DNA from: Chlamydomonas sphaeroides
Lineage: Eukaryota; Chlorophyta; Chlorophyceae; Chlamydomonadales; Chlamydomonadaceae
Direction of reading: 5' to 3'
DNA length: 64,000 bases
Assembly (NCBI GenBank): GCA_001662425.1
Contig: BDDC01000087.1
Coordinates: forward strand, 2,972 to 66,971
Position 1 is the first letter of the stretch, and each line of letters starts with the position of its first letter. Made by a program: the position numbers and the translations under genes. The notes under the pieces are model-generated. The model was not told the origin of the DNA. It saw only the letters and a program-made list of their open reading frames with translations, and did no database searches. Of the stretch, positions 22,133 through 34,800 are shown one piece after another.

Positions 22133-25100
22133 ATGAATTGCTTAGGTAGTCTGCAAAGCGCGGGGATGAGGACGTGCAAGCAGCCGTCGACTTCCTCGGA
22201 TGGAGCCTTGGCGCCGCCACGGCCGCTGGCCTACTGCGGACGCCGTGACATGTCAGGCACGTACTGGGTTCTGTCTCCGCCAGCGCAGTCGCGCGACACG
22301 TCCCGGTGTGCCGGGTGCCGGCACGCCACGTGTGGTTTGTGGCGGTCGCCGTGGGGCGGCCCCCGTAGCGCTGGTCCTTTAGCCCTGCCAACAGCTCGCC
22401 AACTCCCCTCCGCCCCCTACTCTCTCCCCTCTCCCCTTCAATAGCTGTGTCGGTCAAGCTGCCAGCGGGCAGCCGAAGCGCACGCCTCGAGGTCGTGTGC
22501 ATGGTAAGTGGCCGCCGCAGCGCGAGGACCAGCCCGAGCGCCCATGAGCTCCGATGCTCACGCGCGGTACGGGCCAGCGGCCCGCAGCCAAGTGCACCAC
22601 CATTGGCGAGCCCATGTATAGCACGCTACCGCTCCCTGGTGCCAGAGCCGCGAGGCGTCACGCCTCCGCTAGCGGCCGGCTGGGACCCGGCGCAACGGCC
22701 GGTCGCAGCGAGGCGGCGGCTGCCGACCGCGCTCCCAGCAAGCTTCCCCCAGCCGTGTTGTGCTCAGCCGCTCCTGACGGCGGACAGCCTTGACGTCCGC
22801 CCTCACCCCGTACCCCTTGCTTACGGGACGCTGCGCAGGCGCACCCCCGCCGCGTGGCCAAGGTGTCCAGCCAGATACAGCGCGAGATTGGGGACATGTT
22901 TGTGACCGACCCGGTGAGGCCCCTGCTCTCACGGTCGGGGTGCGGGGCCTGCGGGATAGGGAGCATTGGTGAGCCACGGGCGCGCCTGCTCGGAGAGCGG
23001 GGCCTGTGGAACAGAGCGCTCTGGCGTAACTCACTGGCCGGCGCGACGCTGGTGAGCGGGAGCCTCGAGGCCGGAGCCACCACGGCGTATGGGCCGGCTG
23101 GCCTGCGCCCATGTGTGGCCCGAATCGTGCTCCCTTCACCGGCTGTCCTGGGGCAGGCAGTCACACCGCCACGCCGCCGCGCCCCACGCCACGCCGCCCC
23201 TGCTGCCGTGCATCTGCTGCATCTGACGTCATCTGGACAGTCGCCTGCCCCCACCCGAATCTCCGCTTGCCTCGCGGTCCACCCCCTCTGCACCCCAGGT
23301 CATCCAGACCGCCATCTGCCCCGAGCGCAAGCTGGGCGACGACACGCTGTCCGCGGTGGCGTCCATCACCAACACATACGTGTCCAACGACCTGCAGGTG
23401 GGCGGAGGAAGCCGGGGACGGGGAGGGGGAGGGGAGGAAGGGTACGCTGCGGGGGAGGGGCAGGACGAGACGGCGGCAGGACGCTCGGGAGGGGCCTGCA
23501 GGGAGGGCGCTGCACGGTGCTGCACGCCAGGGCTGAGCACGGCGCGTTTCCTGTGGGCGAGGGGTGCTGGTGAACACACTCACGCCCGTGGCCGTCCCCA
23601 GGTGGTCAAGGTGTACGTGCCAAGGGCTGCTCGGACGATCACGGCACAACCACACTAACCCCGCCGCACCACGGCTAACCCCTTCCTCAACCTCCCATCG
23701 GCCCCTGTCATCACCCCAGGTGGTCAAGGTCTACGTATCGGTCTACTCGGACGATTACGGAAAGAAGGTGGCGATGGAGAACCTGCGGCGCCTGGAGCCG
23801 TGAGCAGCGAAGGGGGAGGGAGGGTGGGCAGGACATGGGAGGGCCTGCGGCGCCCGCAGCCGCGAGCCGCAAAGGGAGGTGGCAGGATGGGGCCGCGGTG
23901 CACGGCAGGGAGCTTGGTAGGGAGATACGGAGAGGCGGCAGGGAACGGGGTGGCCGGTGAGGGCTGGCCGGCGGGCACCATGTAGCTGGGCCCCGTCGCT
24001 CCCGCCCGCTGCCCTCACGCCCCGCCCTCACCCCGCCACGCCCGTACCCCTGCCTCTGCCCCGCCCCTCCTCCCCAGCTACGTGCGCCGCTCCATCGGCG
24101 CGCGCGTGCGGCTGCGGCTGACGCCCGAGGTGCGTCTTGCGTGGCACGCGACGACAGCCGCAGCCACAGCCCCCTGCCGCCCGCCCTGCACCACCGCCCG
24201 GCGGAGGCCCCGCTGCGCCCCCCGCTGCATGCGCGGCGCGCGCCCGCCGCCGACGGAGCCCGGCCTCCGCCAGGAGTCTTTCGCCCGTTGCACGTCTGCC
24301 ATCCGCAGCGCGACACGCCCTCCTGGCCCCATGTGCTTGCCCCGCCGCCGCCTGGTGCCGCCAGGTGCGGTTCGTGTACGACGACAGCGAGGAGGAGGCG
24401 GACCTGGTGGCGCGCGTCATCGGGCGGGAGGACGTGGAGCGCTACCGGGCGGAGATCGAGGTAAGGGGGCGAGGGGCCTGCCAATGGGCTGGTTGGGACG
24501 GGTGGGGGCGGAGGTCGAAGCCATGGTAGGCGGGATGGTTATAGAGGGTGGTAGGACAGGGCGGAGATTGAGGTGAGCAGGCAAGGGGTGGGCTTATTGG
24601 GTGGGGTGGCGGCCAGAGGCGGCGGGGGGCGGGGGTGCCGGGGTGGGTATAATTGGCAGAAGCATGTGTTGCCGTGCTAACAGCAGGGAGGGGGCGGCGC
24701 TCAGGGACGGGGGACTGGATATGGGGCCGGGAGGTGGAGCGGAGGTCACGGTCTGATTCGGCTGGGCGGCAAGGGTAGGGCGAGTGGGCTCTGCGGCAGG
24801 CGAACGAGGTGTGCGGGCTTCGCCCATGTGAGTCTGTGTGGCTGCAGCGACGCCTGCAGCGTCCGGGCCGCGTCGCGGTCGCAGCTGTTGCTTTACGGTC
24901 TGACCGCAAGGACACCCCACGGGCCGTGCGCGGTGCTGCTCTGCAGGCTGGCGCCAAAGCTGCTGCCCACTGCCCTGTCCCCCTGGCTGCGCCATCGCAG
25001 GGGACCGCGCCGGGCGCCAGCGGCGAGGCGGAAGGTGGGCAGGGGCATGCGGGGAAGGGGCGGCGCCAAAGCCGCTGCAGCAGGCCCGGCAGGCGCCGAG

Positions 25101-25591
25101 GGGCCTGTTTTCATGCTTAGCAAGCAGGCTGTGGCCTGTGTTACAGGGAGCCAGGCAGCACCGGAGACCTGGCCTGCAGGCAGGCAGGCGGGATAGTGTG
25201 AGCCGACCATGGGCATGTGGCCATGCGGTGACTGCAGCCTGGGTCCTGGCTTGCCGGGACCGCGTTGACGGCGCGGCATTGCTCTCCCCAGCCTGGACTG
25301 CTATGAATGCGGCTGCAAAACTGCTGCCGCGCAACGCCCCTTGCTGCAGGCGAGCAAGACGCTGGGGAGGGCGAGGGCGAGGAGGGGGAGTACGACGAGG
25401 ACGAATACGAGGACGAGGACGAGTTCGAGGACCCGGACGAGCAGCCGCAGGTGTTCCCCGACCCCTTCGCCGACATGTTTCAGGGCGACTTCGACACGGC
25501 GGCCGAGGCGCGCGACGTGCAGCGGAAGCAGGGCCGGCAGCAGCAGGCGCGGCAGCAGGCGCGGCAGCAGCAGGGCACTGCCCGCCAGTAG
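22133..25591 (+). CDS. rbfA: Plastid ribosome-binding factor A
   Basis: RbfA binds the small ribosomal subunit and helps 16S rRNA maturation; here it should act on plastid 30S. Core exons: about 22446-22503, 22839-22913, 23299-23397, 23720-23799, 24078-24129, 24365-24460, and a last exon ending in TAG at 25591. The core reads AHPRRVAKVSSQIQREIGDM, AVASITNTYVSNDLQVVKVY, YVRRSIGARVRLRLTPEVRF and VYDDSEEEADLVARVIGRE, with the KH-like domain's typical RLRLTPEVRF end. The best start is ATG 22133 with a 12-base first exon, giving a short leader and then the Met-Ala-His-Pro start seen in plant RBF1; this first exon is uncertain. The tail exon (from about 25352) encodes a very acidic stretch (EYEDEDEFEDPDE) and then a Gln/Arg-rich end. 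An unresolved small exon is needed between 24460 and 25352 to keep phase. Confidence 0.88.
23602..23645 (+). pseudogene. Decayed duplicate of an rbfA exon inside the preceding intron
   Basis: Starting after a CCCCAG acceptor, this block matches the first 40 bases of the true exon at 23720 (shared GTGGTCAAGGT, TACGT and CTCGGACGAT, ACGG). It differs by several substitutions and a 2-base insertion that breaks the frame. It has no good donor. Confidence 0.8.
24447..24610 (+). repeat. Exon end plus donor of rbfA repeated downstream
   Basis: The exon end and donor GGGCGGAGATCGAGGTAAGG at 24447 recur as GGGCGGAGATTGAGGTGAGC near 24559, with similar sequence following each. A weaker middle copy, GGGCGGAGGTCGAAG, is near 24506. 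Spacing is about 55 bases. Confidence 0.7.
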
Positions 25592-25782
25592 TTGCGGCAG
25601 TATGTTCGTGTCTGAATAAAAGTCCCCGAACGAGTTTGTGGTGTGGGTGGGTGGGCAGCCGCAAGGTTCTGGGGCGATGGTGGCGAACGATGTTGCCGTG
25701 CGTGGCGGTGGCGGTGGCGATTGCGATGGCGTAGCACTGCAGCCTGGTGATGGGGTGCTGTCAACACCACGAGCTCAATGCC

Positions 25783-25787
25783 TGTAA
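25783..25787 (+). terminator. Candidate poly(A) signal TGTAA for rbfA
   Basis: TGTAA lies about 190 bases after the rbfA stop, a usual 3'UTR length for chlorophyte genes. Confidence 0.55.
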
Positions 25788-25852
25788 CGCCACATTCAGC
25801 TAGGTGCGGCTTGCCAGTACCAGGCCTAGTGCGCGTGGTTGTAGCGCAGCCT

Positions 25853-28800
25853 ATGGCTGAGAGTTTTAGGAAGGAGACGACGAGAACGAGCCACACGGTA
25901 CGCCAAGCGGCTCTGGCCAGTGGAACTCGGGCGCCAGGGCAGCCTTTAGTTCTCGCCCGACCCGGTAGTTGCGTTGCGCAGCGTGAAGCAGCTCAAGTTA
26001 CAGGGGCAGGCGCGGGGGTGTCAGTAGGTTGCACGGGTTCGCCCGGGTATGGCACGCAGCGGGCGATCACGTCGCAACATTCACACAACGCGAAAGCAAC
26101 ATACACGGCCACCACAGCACGCTCTCGTTCATCGGTGCCCCTGTTCGTAGAAACACGTCCGCGTCCAGTGCCTAGTGCTAGTCATCCAAATACCGCTGAT
26201 TCCAAGGCGAAATAGATAGGCAAGTTGAATTGCAGGCGTAGTTGTACACGGAGTTGGTTGCGAGGAGGGCAAGCATGCCGTCGCCTGTTCGGCTCTGGAG
26301 CGGCTGGCTCCGACCCGTGAGCCTCACGTCCTTGAGATGAAGGCCACACGCTAGCAACGGCCCACTATGGTGAGCTTGATAGGCGGTCGCCGAACGCATC
26401 CCTCGTCGCGAACTTGCAGGCACCTGAGCTCTTGCTACAGCACGATTTATTACATGTTTAGGCTAGCTGGTGCGGTCTACCTGCGGCCGTCTTCCGATGA
26501 CCACGTGCAGCCAAGCAAAAAGGACAGCCCGGCAGGCGCGCTGCAGAGCCACAGTATCGGCAGCGTGCACGGAACCAAGTCGCCTCGCGCTGCATGCCTT
26601 GCATCACCGAAGCTACCAGGCCCTCGCTGCTCCAACCTGTCCCCGGCCCTCTCGCCCACGCCACCATACCCCGCCTGTGCCATTTTCCAAGCCACTTGCT
26701 GCGCCCACTGCCCTTCGCCACTACACCACAGCACACCTCCCAGAACCGGCGCACCTCCGTCGAGCTCCGGCCCGTGCCGGAGGATGGCAGCTTGCCTACA
26801 AACTCTGGCCATGCGGGGTCCAAGCCGGCACCGCCACCGCAGCGCGCCAGCACCTTCACCCGCATTGTGCTGGGCACGTTTGGCAGCGGCAACATCAGCA
26901 GCTCAGGCACGCCGGCCTCCCCGGTCCCCGTCACGGCGCCCTCGCCTCCGCCGCCCTCGCTGCCAAACGTCAACACCATGTCAACCCGCTACCGCTCGTC
27001 TTCCAGTCGGCTGCAGAGCCAGCCGCTGTCGGGCGGGCTGTCGCGCACCAGCCTGGTCCACAAGCTGCAGGCCAGCGGCAAGCATCTAGTGGACATGGGC
27101 AAGCTGCAGGCAAAATGGCTCAGCGAGACGTTGGTGACCAGCGGCAAGGAGCAGGAGTACGTTAACGAGGGTGAGCCCCTTAAGAAGGCGCGGAGCTGCG
27201 GTACGGGACGGGCCGCGCTCTGCGTGTCGCCGCGTGAGGACGGCCCCTCCTCGCGCAGCCGGCCACCAGCGTATGCGTGGCTGGAGGATTGCGGGCGGTT
27301 CGCAGGCGCAGCTTCCACCTGCGTTCGGGGTTTGCAGTTGGACAGCCAAGAGCCGGGAGGCGGCCCCGCGAGGCCCAGGCTCTAGTGCGCGTGCTGCTGC
27401 TTTGATGTGTGCTACGCGCAGCGCTGCGCCATGCCTCACCACTGGGTCGCCGGCCTCAGCGACGAGCATGGTAGCCGCACTGGCAGCAAGCCTGGCTGCC
27501 AGCACTGCACCCACGCAAGTCGGATGCTAGAGCTGACGGCAGCCGGCCGTGCTGCGGCTCGCCCTGCTCCGGTCGGACCGTGCGGCCCCGCGGGTCGCTC
27601 CTCACTGTTGGCGGGCCGCTGCCATCGCTGCCCGCCGTGTGGCAAAAGCATCTGTGCTCCGCCGTCAATGCCTGCAATGCCACGCCGCGTCACCCGCGGC
27701 ACTAACCCGCCTGCCTCCCTCCCGGCGTATTTCCCGCCCGCCCCCTTGCCGGCCTCCAGAGGACCAGGGTTTAGTGGCGCTGCTGGCCCGGCATGTGGAC
27801 ATTGGGTCCGGGGCCTGGGACAAGCTGCTCGCTGCATCGGGCGTTGCGGCGGCGGAGGGCCAGTTCTGGCGGTGCGCGGGGGCCGGCAGCCACAGGGTTG
27901 GCGCGAGTGCCCGCGGGAGGGCCAAGCGGGCTGCTCGCCGCTGAGACACCGCAAGCAAGCCGACCTGCTGCCCCCTGCTCCCTTCCGTCGCGGCGTTGTT
28001 ACCCGCTGGCTCCAGGACCGGCTATGCGGGCATATCGGACTTCCACCGCGCCTCGGCTCTGGCCACCGCGCGCGAGGAGGACGAGGAGGACGACGCGCGG
28101 CAGCAGGGCCAGGCGGAGGCGGGCCGCGCGCGGCAGCCTGTGGAGAAGGACCCGTGAGTGTCGTGTTGGGCGCAAGGCGTTGAGGCGCAGCGCACGAGTG
28201 GGGTCCCAAGGGCAGAGTCCGCAGCATGCGCGGCCCCAGCACGAGTCCCAGGGTGCCCGCTGCGGCTGTCGCGCCGCTGCCCGCTGGTCCTGCCGTGACA
28301 CCTTTGCCGTGCCGTGCTCCCTACGTACTCGCAGGCGCCGCTCCATCTTCGGCCTGCCCGTGATCAGCCCGTACAACCCGTTCGCCATCCTGTGGACGCT
28401 CATGATCCTGCTGCTCGACCTCATCTACACCGCCTTCTGGGTGCCCATGAATGTAAGCGATGCGCTGGTGCTATATCCGCATGCGCGCGTGGCGTACTGG
28501 TGCATGCCATGCCGTGCTGCCGTGCATTGGTGGCACGGTGCACACGCGCCCTGCGCCGCGCTCCCGCCGCAGGTGGCCTTCTGTACAGAAGAGTACGGCA
28601 GGCTGTCGTCCGGGTGTACGGTCAGCGACCTGGTGGGCGGCATGCTGTACTTCCTCAACGTGCTGCTGGGTTTCCAGGTGCGGGGGGTCGAGAGAGGTGC
28701 CAGGAGTGAGGCGTGCTAGCTGCCATGCGCGGAGCGGGGCACCCGGCGCTGGCACACGGGCCCGGCCCCGGAGCTGCTCGCTGTGTGAGCGTGCCGCCTG

Positions 28801-31800
28801 AGGAGCCATCGCCACGCCGTCCTACATTGGGGGCGGGGCGCCGCGGGCTCGGAGGACCGCAGGAGTGCGCGGCAAGGGGCGTAGCGCTTGCTGCGTTGCG
28901 GGCAGGGGCGGGCGGGCAGCTCGCGTGGGGGCTCAGCCGCGGCGCGCAGCAGCGCGGCCAGCTCGTTGGAGAACGTGGTCGCGCGTGCTGTCGTAGACCG
29001 ACGCGGAGTTTCGACGTCGCCGACTTGTTGGTCGGCCGTCTACTGTTTGTCGACTGGCCTCGCGACAACTGCTAAATGTGCCTGTCCGGTTGCGAACCGC
29101 TGTGCTGCTACACGGCGATGCGAATGCTGCGGCTCGCGAAGGTCGAGGGTCACACTCGGCCAACGGACCCGGGGGTTTAAGGAGCTGGCGACTTGACCAA
29201 CTTAGCCACATGTCTAACCTATCGACTGTCCTCACATGACCAACGCGCACCCGGCCATGCCTACAGATCGGGCTGGTGGCTACGCACGCCTTCCGCAAGC
29301 GCACCGTGGTGGACGGGCGCCTGGTGGCCTGGCTGTACTCGACCTCGCCCCGCTTCTGGCTGGACTTCATCGCCTCGGTGCCCTTCGTGTACCTGGTGGT
29401 GGTGCTGGCGGGCGACATCCGGCTGACCAAGTCCTGGGTCAACTGCCTCAGCCTGCTGCGCCTGCTGCGCATGGTGCGCCTGGTCAGCATCACCAAGGTG
29501 CGCCGGGAGGCGAGGGGGCCGGGAGGAGGGGGAGGGGGCAAGGGGGCCGGGTTCGTGGCTCGACCTGCTGCGCATGGTAAGCAGCACCAGGGGAGCGGCC
29601 GCACCGGCGGACGCGGGGGCGGACGCGGCACGTGCATGCCTGGCTAGGCACCCCTCCCTGCCCTGCCCTGCCCTCCTCTGCCCATCCCTCCCCGCTGGTT
29701 GTGCGCTTACCCGCGACACGGCTCTCCTTGATCAGGGACTCACTGTCGGCCACAGTCCTGAGGCAGGCACGAACCTTCAACTCCCCCTCCCCTCCCTCCC
29801 TCCCTCCCCCGCCCCGGCCCCAGGTGGTGTACATGGACTCGCTGTCGGGCCGCTTCCGCGACTCCACGCTGGGCCGCGCGCTGTCCGTGACCGTCATCTA
29901 CTCGCTGTTCCTGGCCTACCAGCTGGCGGTGGCCATCAACCTGCTCGCCTGCATCATGGTGCTGTGCGCCTATTTTGAGGTGTGCAGCGGCGCGTGCCCC
30001 CAGCGCCTGTCTTCACAATGTCTGCCTCTTCCCACCCCGCGACCCGTCCTGCCGCCATCGCGCCGTCCGCCCCAGCCCACCCACATCTGCCTCCCAGGCC
30101 TGCGGGGGCTGGCTGGTCCGCAGCGGCACCTCCACACGGCGCCGCCTCCGTGCCTCCGTTCCCCTTTCCCCGGGTATCCCCGGCCCCAGGGCTACGAGAA
30201 CAGCTGGATGACGTCCATAGCCTGGGGCGACGTGGTCAACGCCTCGTCCGCCTACCAGTGGTACTCAGCCGTATACTGGATGATCGTGGCGGTGGGTGGA
30301 CTGGGCGGGGGCCGTTGAGGCCCTGGAGGGGCTAGCCGGCCGTGACCTTGCGGGGGTGGGGGTGGGGGCAGCCGTGGGTTTCATGGTGTCAACGCGGTTT
30401 CGTGCGCAGAGGCTCGGCAGCGTGGCTGCTTCGGCCCTTGGCTCGCAAGGCCCAGCAGGGAGGGGCTGTGGGCGTGGCACGTTCGACGGTGTCGGGGGGC
30501 AAGCTGCCAGGGCAAAGCATCATGGGTGATTCCGCCCCGTCTTGGTTGACGAGGATGAGGATGCAAGGCCATCGGCGCCCTCAGACCACCACCACGGGCT
30601 TCGGCGACCGTGTCACTAACCCTGCCCTTCCCGCCGACCCCTCCCCGTGCCCCCTTCCTCCTTCCCCGCCCGCCGCCGTCAGACCACCACCACGGGCTTT
30701 GGAGACTACACCCCTCGGGCCATACCCGAGCAGGTGCGCTACCAGCGTCGAGTGGGGCCGGCGCCTGACCCGCTTGGGGCGGGAGCCCGGGCATGCGGCG
30801 CGCCCCAACCGCCCCCCCAACCGCACGCCTTCCAACCCGCCTTTGCCCAATCGCTAACCGTCAACCGTCAACGTCCAGGTGGTTGCCAACGTGGCTATGT
30901 TGGGCGGCATGGTGATGTTTGGGGTGCTGGTGGCGTCCATCGGTAACGCGCTGGCGCGGGCGACCCAGGAGGCGCACACGGTGCGGAGGGGCTGGAGGGG
31001 AGGGGCTTGGAAGGGGTGTCAGGCGGGCTGCTGAGCGTCGCAGGTCACGGGGCACGAGGGCGCTGGCGCGTGGGGCGGCGCACGAGCTGGGCACGCGCCC
31101 GGTGGCTGTGGCAGCCGCTGGGCCCGCCCGCGCACGGTGCCGCCCCGTCGCCGCCGGCCGCCGTCCTGTGCGTGTCGTTCAAGCTCAAGTTCAAGCCCAA
31201 GCCCAACCTCAAACCTCAACCTTGACCTCAATCTCAACCTCAACCTCAACCTCCCTTGCACCGCGCCCTGCCGTCTGCCGCACGCCCACGGCCAGGCGTA
31301 CGAGTCGCGGCGCAAAATCCTGCACGTCATGGAGTGGGCCGAGCACCGCTCGCTGCCGGAGGAGCTGTGCAAGCAGGTCCAGGTGGGCCAATGCTCGCAT
31401 GCTTGTCGGTAGAGTCGATGGAGTCGGAAGAGTTGGATTGTCTATGTCTTGCTTAGAATCGGCACGAGATGACGAGGGCGGAGGTAGGCGTGAAGGGTTG
31501 TCGGCCCTGGCCGTGGTCTGGCAGCGGCGACTAGGCGTGGCACTTGGCGGGGCTCTCCGCCGGCGTGCCATGATGGCGGCGCATGCCCGAAGCCAACAGG
31601 CCCAAGGTCACTCCAGCGGAATCACAGCCCTGCCCGCCTCCTATACCAGCATGCGGCTTACGTGGACCTAATGTCGTCCGGACTGAGCGGTGTGTCAACC
31701 CTGCCGAACCCTTGCCCACCCCACCGCAGAACTTCTACGCCGACAAGTACGGGCGCACGGAGGAGGACACGGTGGACGCTGCCGTCATGGCGCAACTGCC

Positions 31801-34800
31801 TTCGCGACTCAAAGCCAAGGTGGCTCGGTCCATGTCGCTGCCGCTCATCAGTCAGTGCCACATCCTCATGGAGCTGCCAGAGGACATCCAGGTGGGGGCT
31901 TGGTGTGGAGTGGAAGAGGCCGGCAGCGACCGGTGGAAAGAGGCGGCAGCGGGTGGACGGCATCACGGCGGTACGTTGCATGCCGCGAGTCTTGAAGCCC
32001 TGCTGGAACACAACTCGCTTCGCCCTCGCCCCCGCTTTCGATTTACCCCCAGATGCTGCTATCAGACAACATGCGGCCAGTGCGGTTACCCGCCGGTAAG
32101 CTACACTATCGTCGGCACTGCTGGCAACTCGCCGATGACAGCGCCACCCCATAGCGCCCTGCGCTGGCATACCTGCCCCTGGCCCACGGCCCTGCTCGCG
32201 TTGCCCCTGACCCGTCCGGCGGCACCCCCGTCCGTCCGGCCCTGCTGCAAAACGACCGCCGGGCCGACGCGTGGGGCACTTGGGCTACCGGGGCCACCAA
32301 CGCCCTGCACGCTGTGCACCTCCCCGCCCCCGCCCAGGCGAGGACCTGTGTCAGCAGGGCGATGTGGCGGACTGCTTCTGGATCCTGCATGAGGGCGTCG
32401 TGCAGGCGGTGCGCTACAAGTGAGGCCGGGCGGGGGGGCGCGAAGGGCGGGGGCTGGGGTAGGGGAGGTGCCATGGTCAGCGCGCTGGCTAGGGGACAGC
32501 AGAAGCCACCATCATGGGTCCTAGGTTCCTGTCGCATTTCTTGCTCATGATGTCGGGTCTCCCCGGCCTGGGCGCAGACGGTGCCGTGCTGGGTTGTGCA
32601 GGCGACGGGCGGGGGATACGGGATAGCTGCCCTTCCCGCTGCACCTAACGCCCCCGCCTGGCATCTGGTTGCTTCGGCAGGGAGGAGAAGATCCTCATTG
32701 ACGGGGGTGACACGCCGCGGCTGCTGGGCGAGAGCGTGCTGCTGGGCGATGTGATCGAGGCGTGCAGGTGCGGTCGGGATCCGGGTCGGGCAGCGGCGCC
32801 AGGCAGCCGCTGCGAGCGCGCAGCTGCGTGAGCGCGTAGCTGCGTGAGCCCACGGTCCTCGCGCGTGTGTGCGCGTGTGCGTGAACCTGGCCTAGCCGCC
32901 GTCCGCCGTCCTCGCGCCGCCTCCTGCTGGCCTGACACTCCCCCATGCTGCTCCCCTCCTGCCCTTTTGGGTCGGAGTTGGTGTACGAGTTCGCTACTGC
33001 CTCGGTACACCGCGTGTGGGTTCTGTTGTACCTAACACTGGAACACCCTCCCCTGCCGCAGGGTGCGCCCCTGGACGCTCCGCACCGTGACGCCCTGCCG
33101 GCTGTGGGGCATCACCATCGGTGAGCTGTACCCGCTCATGCGCATGTACCCGGCCATCGGCGTGCTGGCGGCAGAGTACGTCAAGTTCAAGGCGGTGTTC
33201 GACTACAACGGCGACATGTGGGCGTAATGGGGAGAGGGGGGAGGGAGGAAGGGGAGGTGCTATGGGTTTGTGTCGCGGGTTGGAGGTGGGTTTCACGAGG
33301 AGAAGACGGGATATGGGAGGCGGAGGGGCGGTGGGTTTCGTGCACAGGGTGCTGTGGCGGCGCGTTTCCCACGCGCGGGGCGGGGGGCGGGAGTTGCTGC
33401 GGCTGCTGACGGCTGACGTGGCACTGCGCCCCGCAGCGGCGACGAGCACTGGTGCGAGATGACGGCGGTCATCGTCAAGCACCTGCAGCAGGTGCGCGGC
33501 CGGCAGCTACGGCATCTAGGTGCTCAGGCTAGGTTTCAACTTGACATTGTCGTGAGCATGCCGTCCATAGTTGTCACGTACCATTGTAGCCAAATTGGGC
33601 GGTCGAGCACTGCTGCGGATGGGCTCTAGCAGCGTACATTTGACATGGCGATGGGCCCTTTCGCCACTCTTTCCCCTACCCGGTGCCTGCTCCCTGCTCC
33701 TGCCGCCCCCTGCAGCCCGACCGCACGCCGCCTGAAGAGGCCGCGGACCTGGTCCAGGCCCTCTTCACGGTGCGTGCCGCCGGAGGGCGCAGCCACGCAG
33801 GTTGCGACACAGGGCGCGGCAAGCTATGGGCCGCAGCACCGCAACGGGGCAGGCTGCTGTTTTGGGCATGGCTGCAACCCGCCTGTGCCGCGCTGCAAGC
33901 GGGCCCCTGGCCATCAAGCCCTCGTCCCTCGGCCTGCTGTCGTCCATGGTGGCGACGGGCGGCCTTGCCTCGTCGGCCCCGGTGCCGCTGGGCCCTGCCG
34001 TGACCCTGCCGCCCGGGGGCTGTGCTCACCGCCCCTGACCGCGCTGCCGCCGCCGCCGTGCTGCTCCGACCCTCCCTCGGCTCCCCACCGCCCCCGCCCA
34101 CCCCGGGTCCACCTACCGCCCGTGCCCCTTCCGCCCAACCCGCCCCGCTCCCAACCCGGGGCCCCGCAGTCGACTGCCGAGGAGGGCACGCTGCAGCCGG
34201 TGCTGGAGGAGCTGCTCGCGCGCTGCACCGCCCGCCAGAGCCCCGCCGAGCGCGAGCAGGCCACGGCGCAGGTGGTGCGCCAGGCGATGGCCGCCACTAA
34301 CCGCACCAGCAACACCGGGGGCGCGCCGGCGGGCGCGGCCGGACCGGCTGGGCCGCCAAACCCCGCGCTGACGCGCGCCCACTCGGAGCGGTCGGCGCCG
34401 GGCGAGCCGGGTTTCGAGCTGGGGGTCGCGGCCGTGCCCGGGTCGTCGTCCATGTACGGCAGCATCGGCTCGCCGCATACCGCGGGCGGAGGCGCAGGCG
34501 GCCTCGGTGGGTCTGAGCGCTGCTTGCAACCCCAGCTGCAGCTGCGCCCGCTGCGCGGCGGGCAATGAGCACGCGGGCGGCTGACGAGCGCGCGCGCACC
34601 GCTGCTTCCGCTTCGCAGGCTCCGCCTTTGCGGCGGCGAGCAGCCAGGCGCAGGCGGCGTTCGCCCAGACCCCGCCGCCGGCGCCCGGCTCGCTGCTCTC
34701 CTGCTCCGGCTGCCAGCGCTGCGTGTGCCCGAGCTGCGGCCAGGTGCGGTCGCCGGCGTAGACCACGACACCTGCCGTACCAAATACGGCCCCAAATCTC

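Noticed and set aside
22447..22905. Single-exon reading of the rbfA N-terminus
   Set aside because: A perfect GTAAGT donor follows ATG at 22503, and splicing to 22839 gives the Met-Ala-His-Pro-Arg-Arg start expected for plant-type RbfA.
28678..29266. Possible nested gene in the 590-base intron of the K+ channel
   Set aside because: No frame there has good codon bias together with splice sites.
31172..31257. Telomere-like repeat (AACCTC versus algal CCCTAAAA)
   Set aside because: The unit does not match the chlorophyte telomere unit, and it lies just before a splice acceptor.
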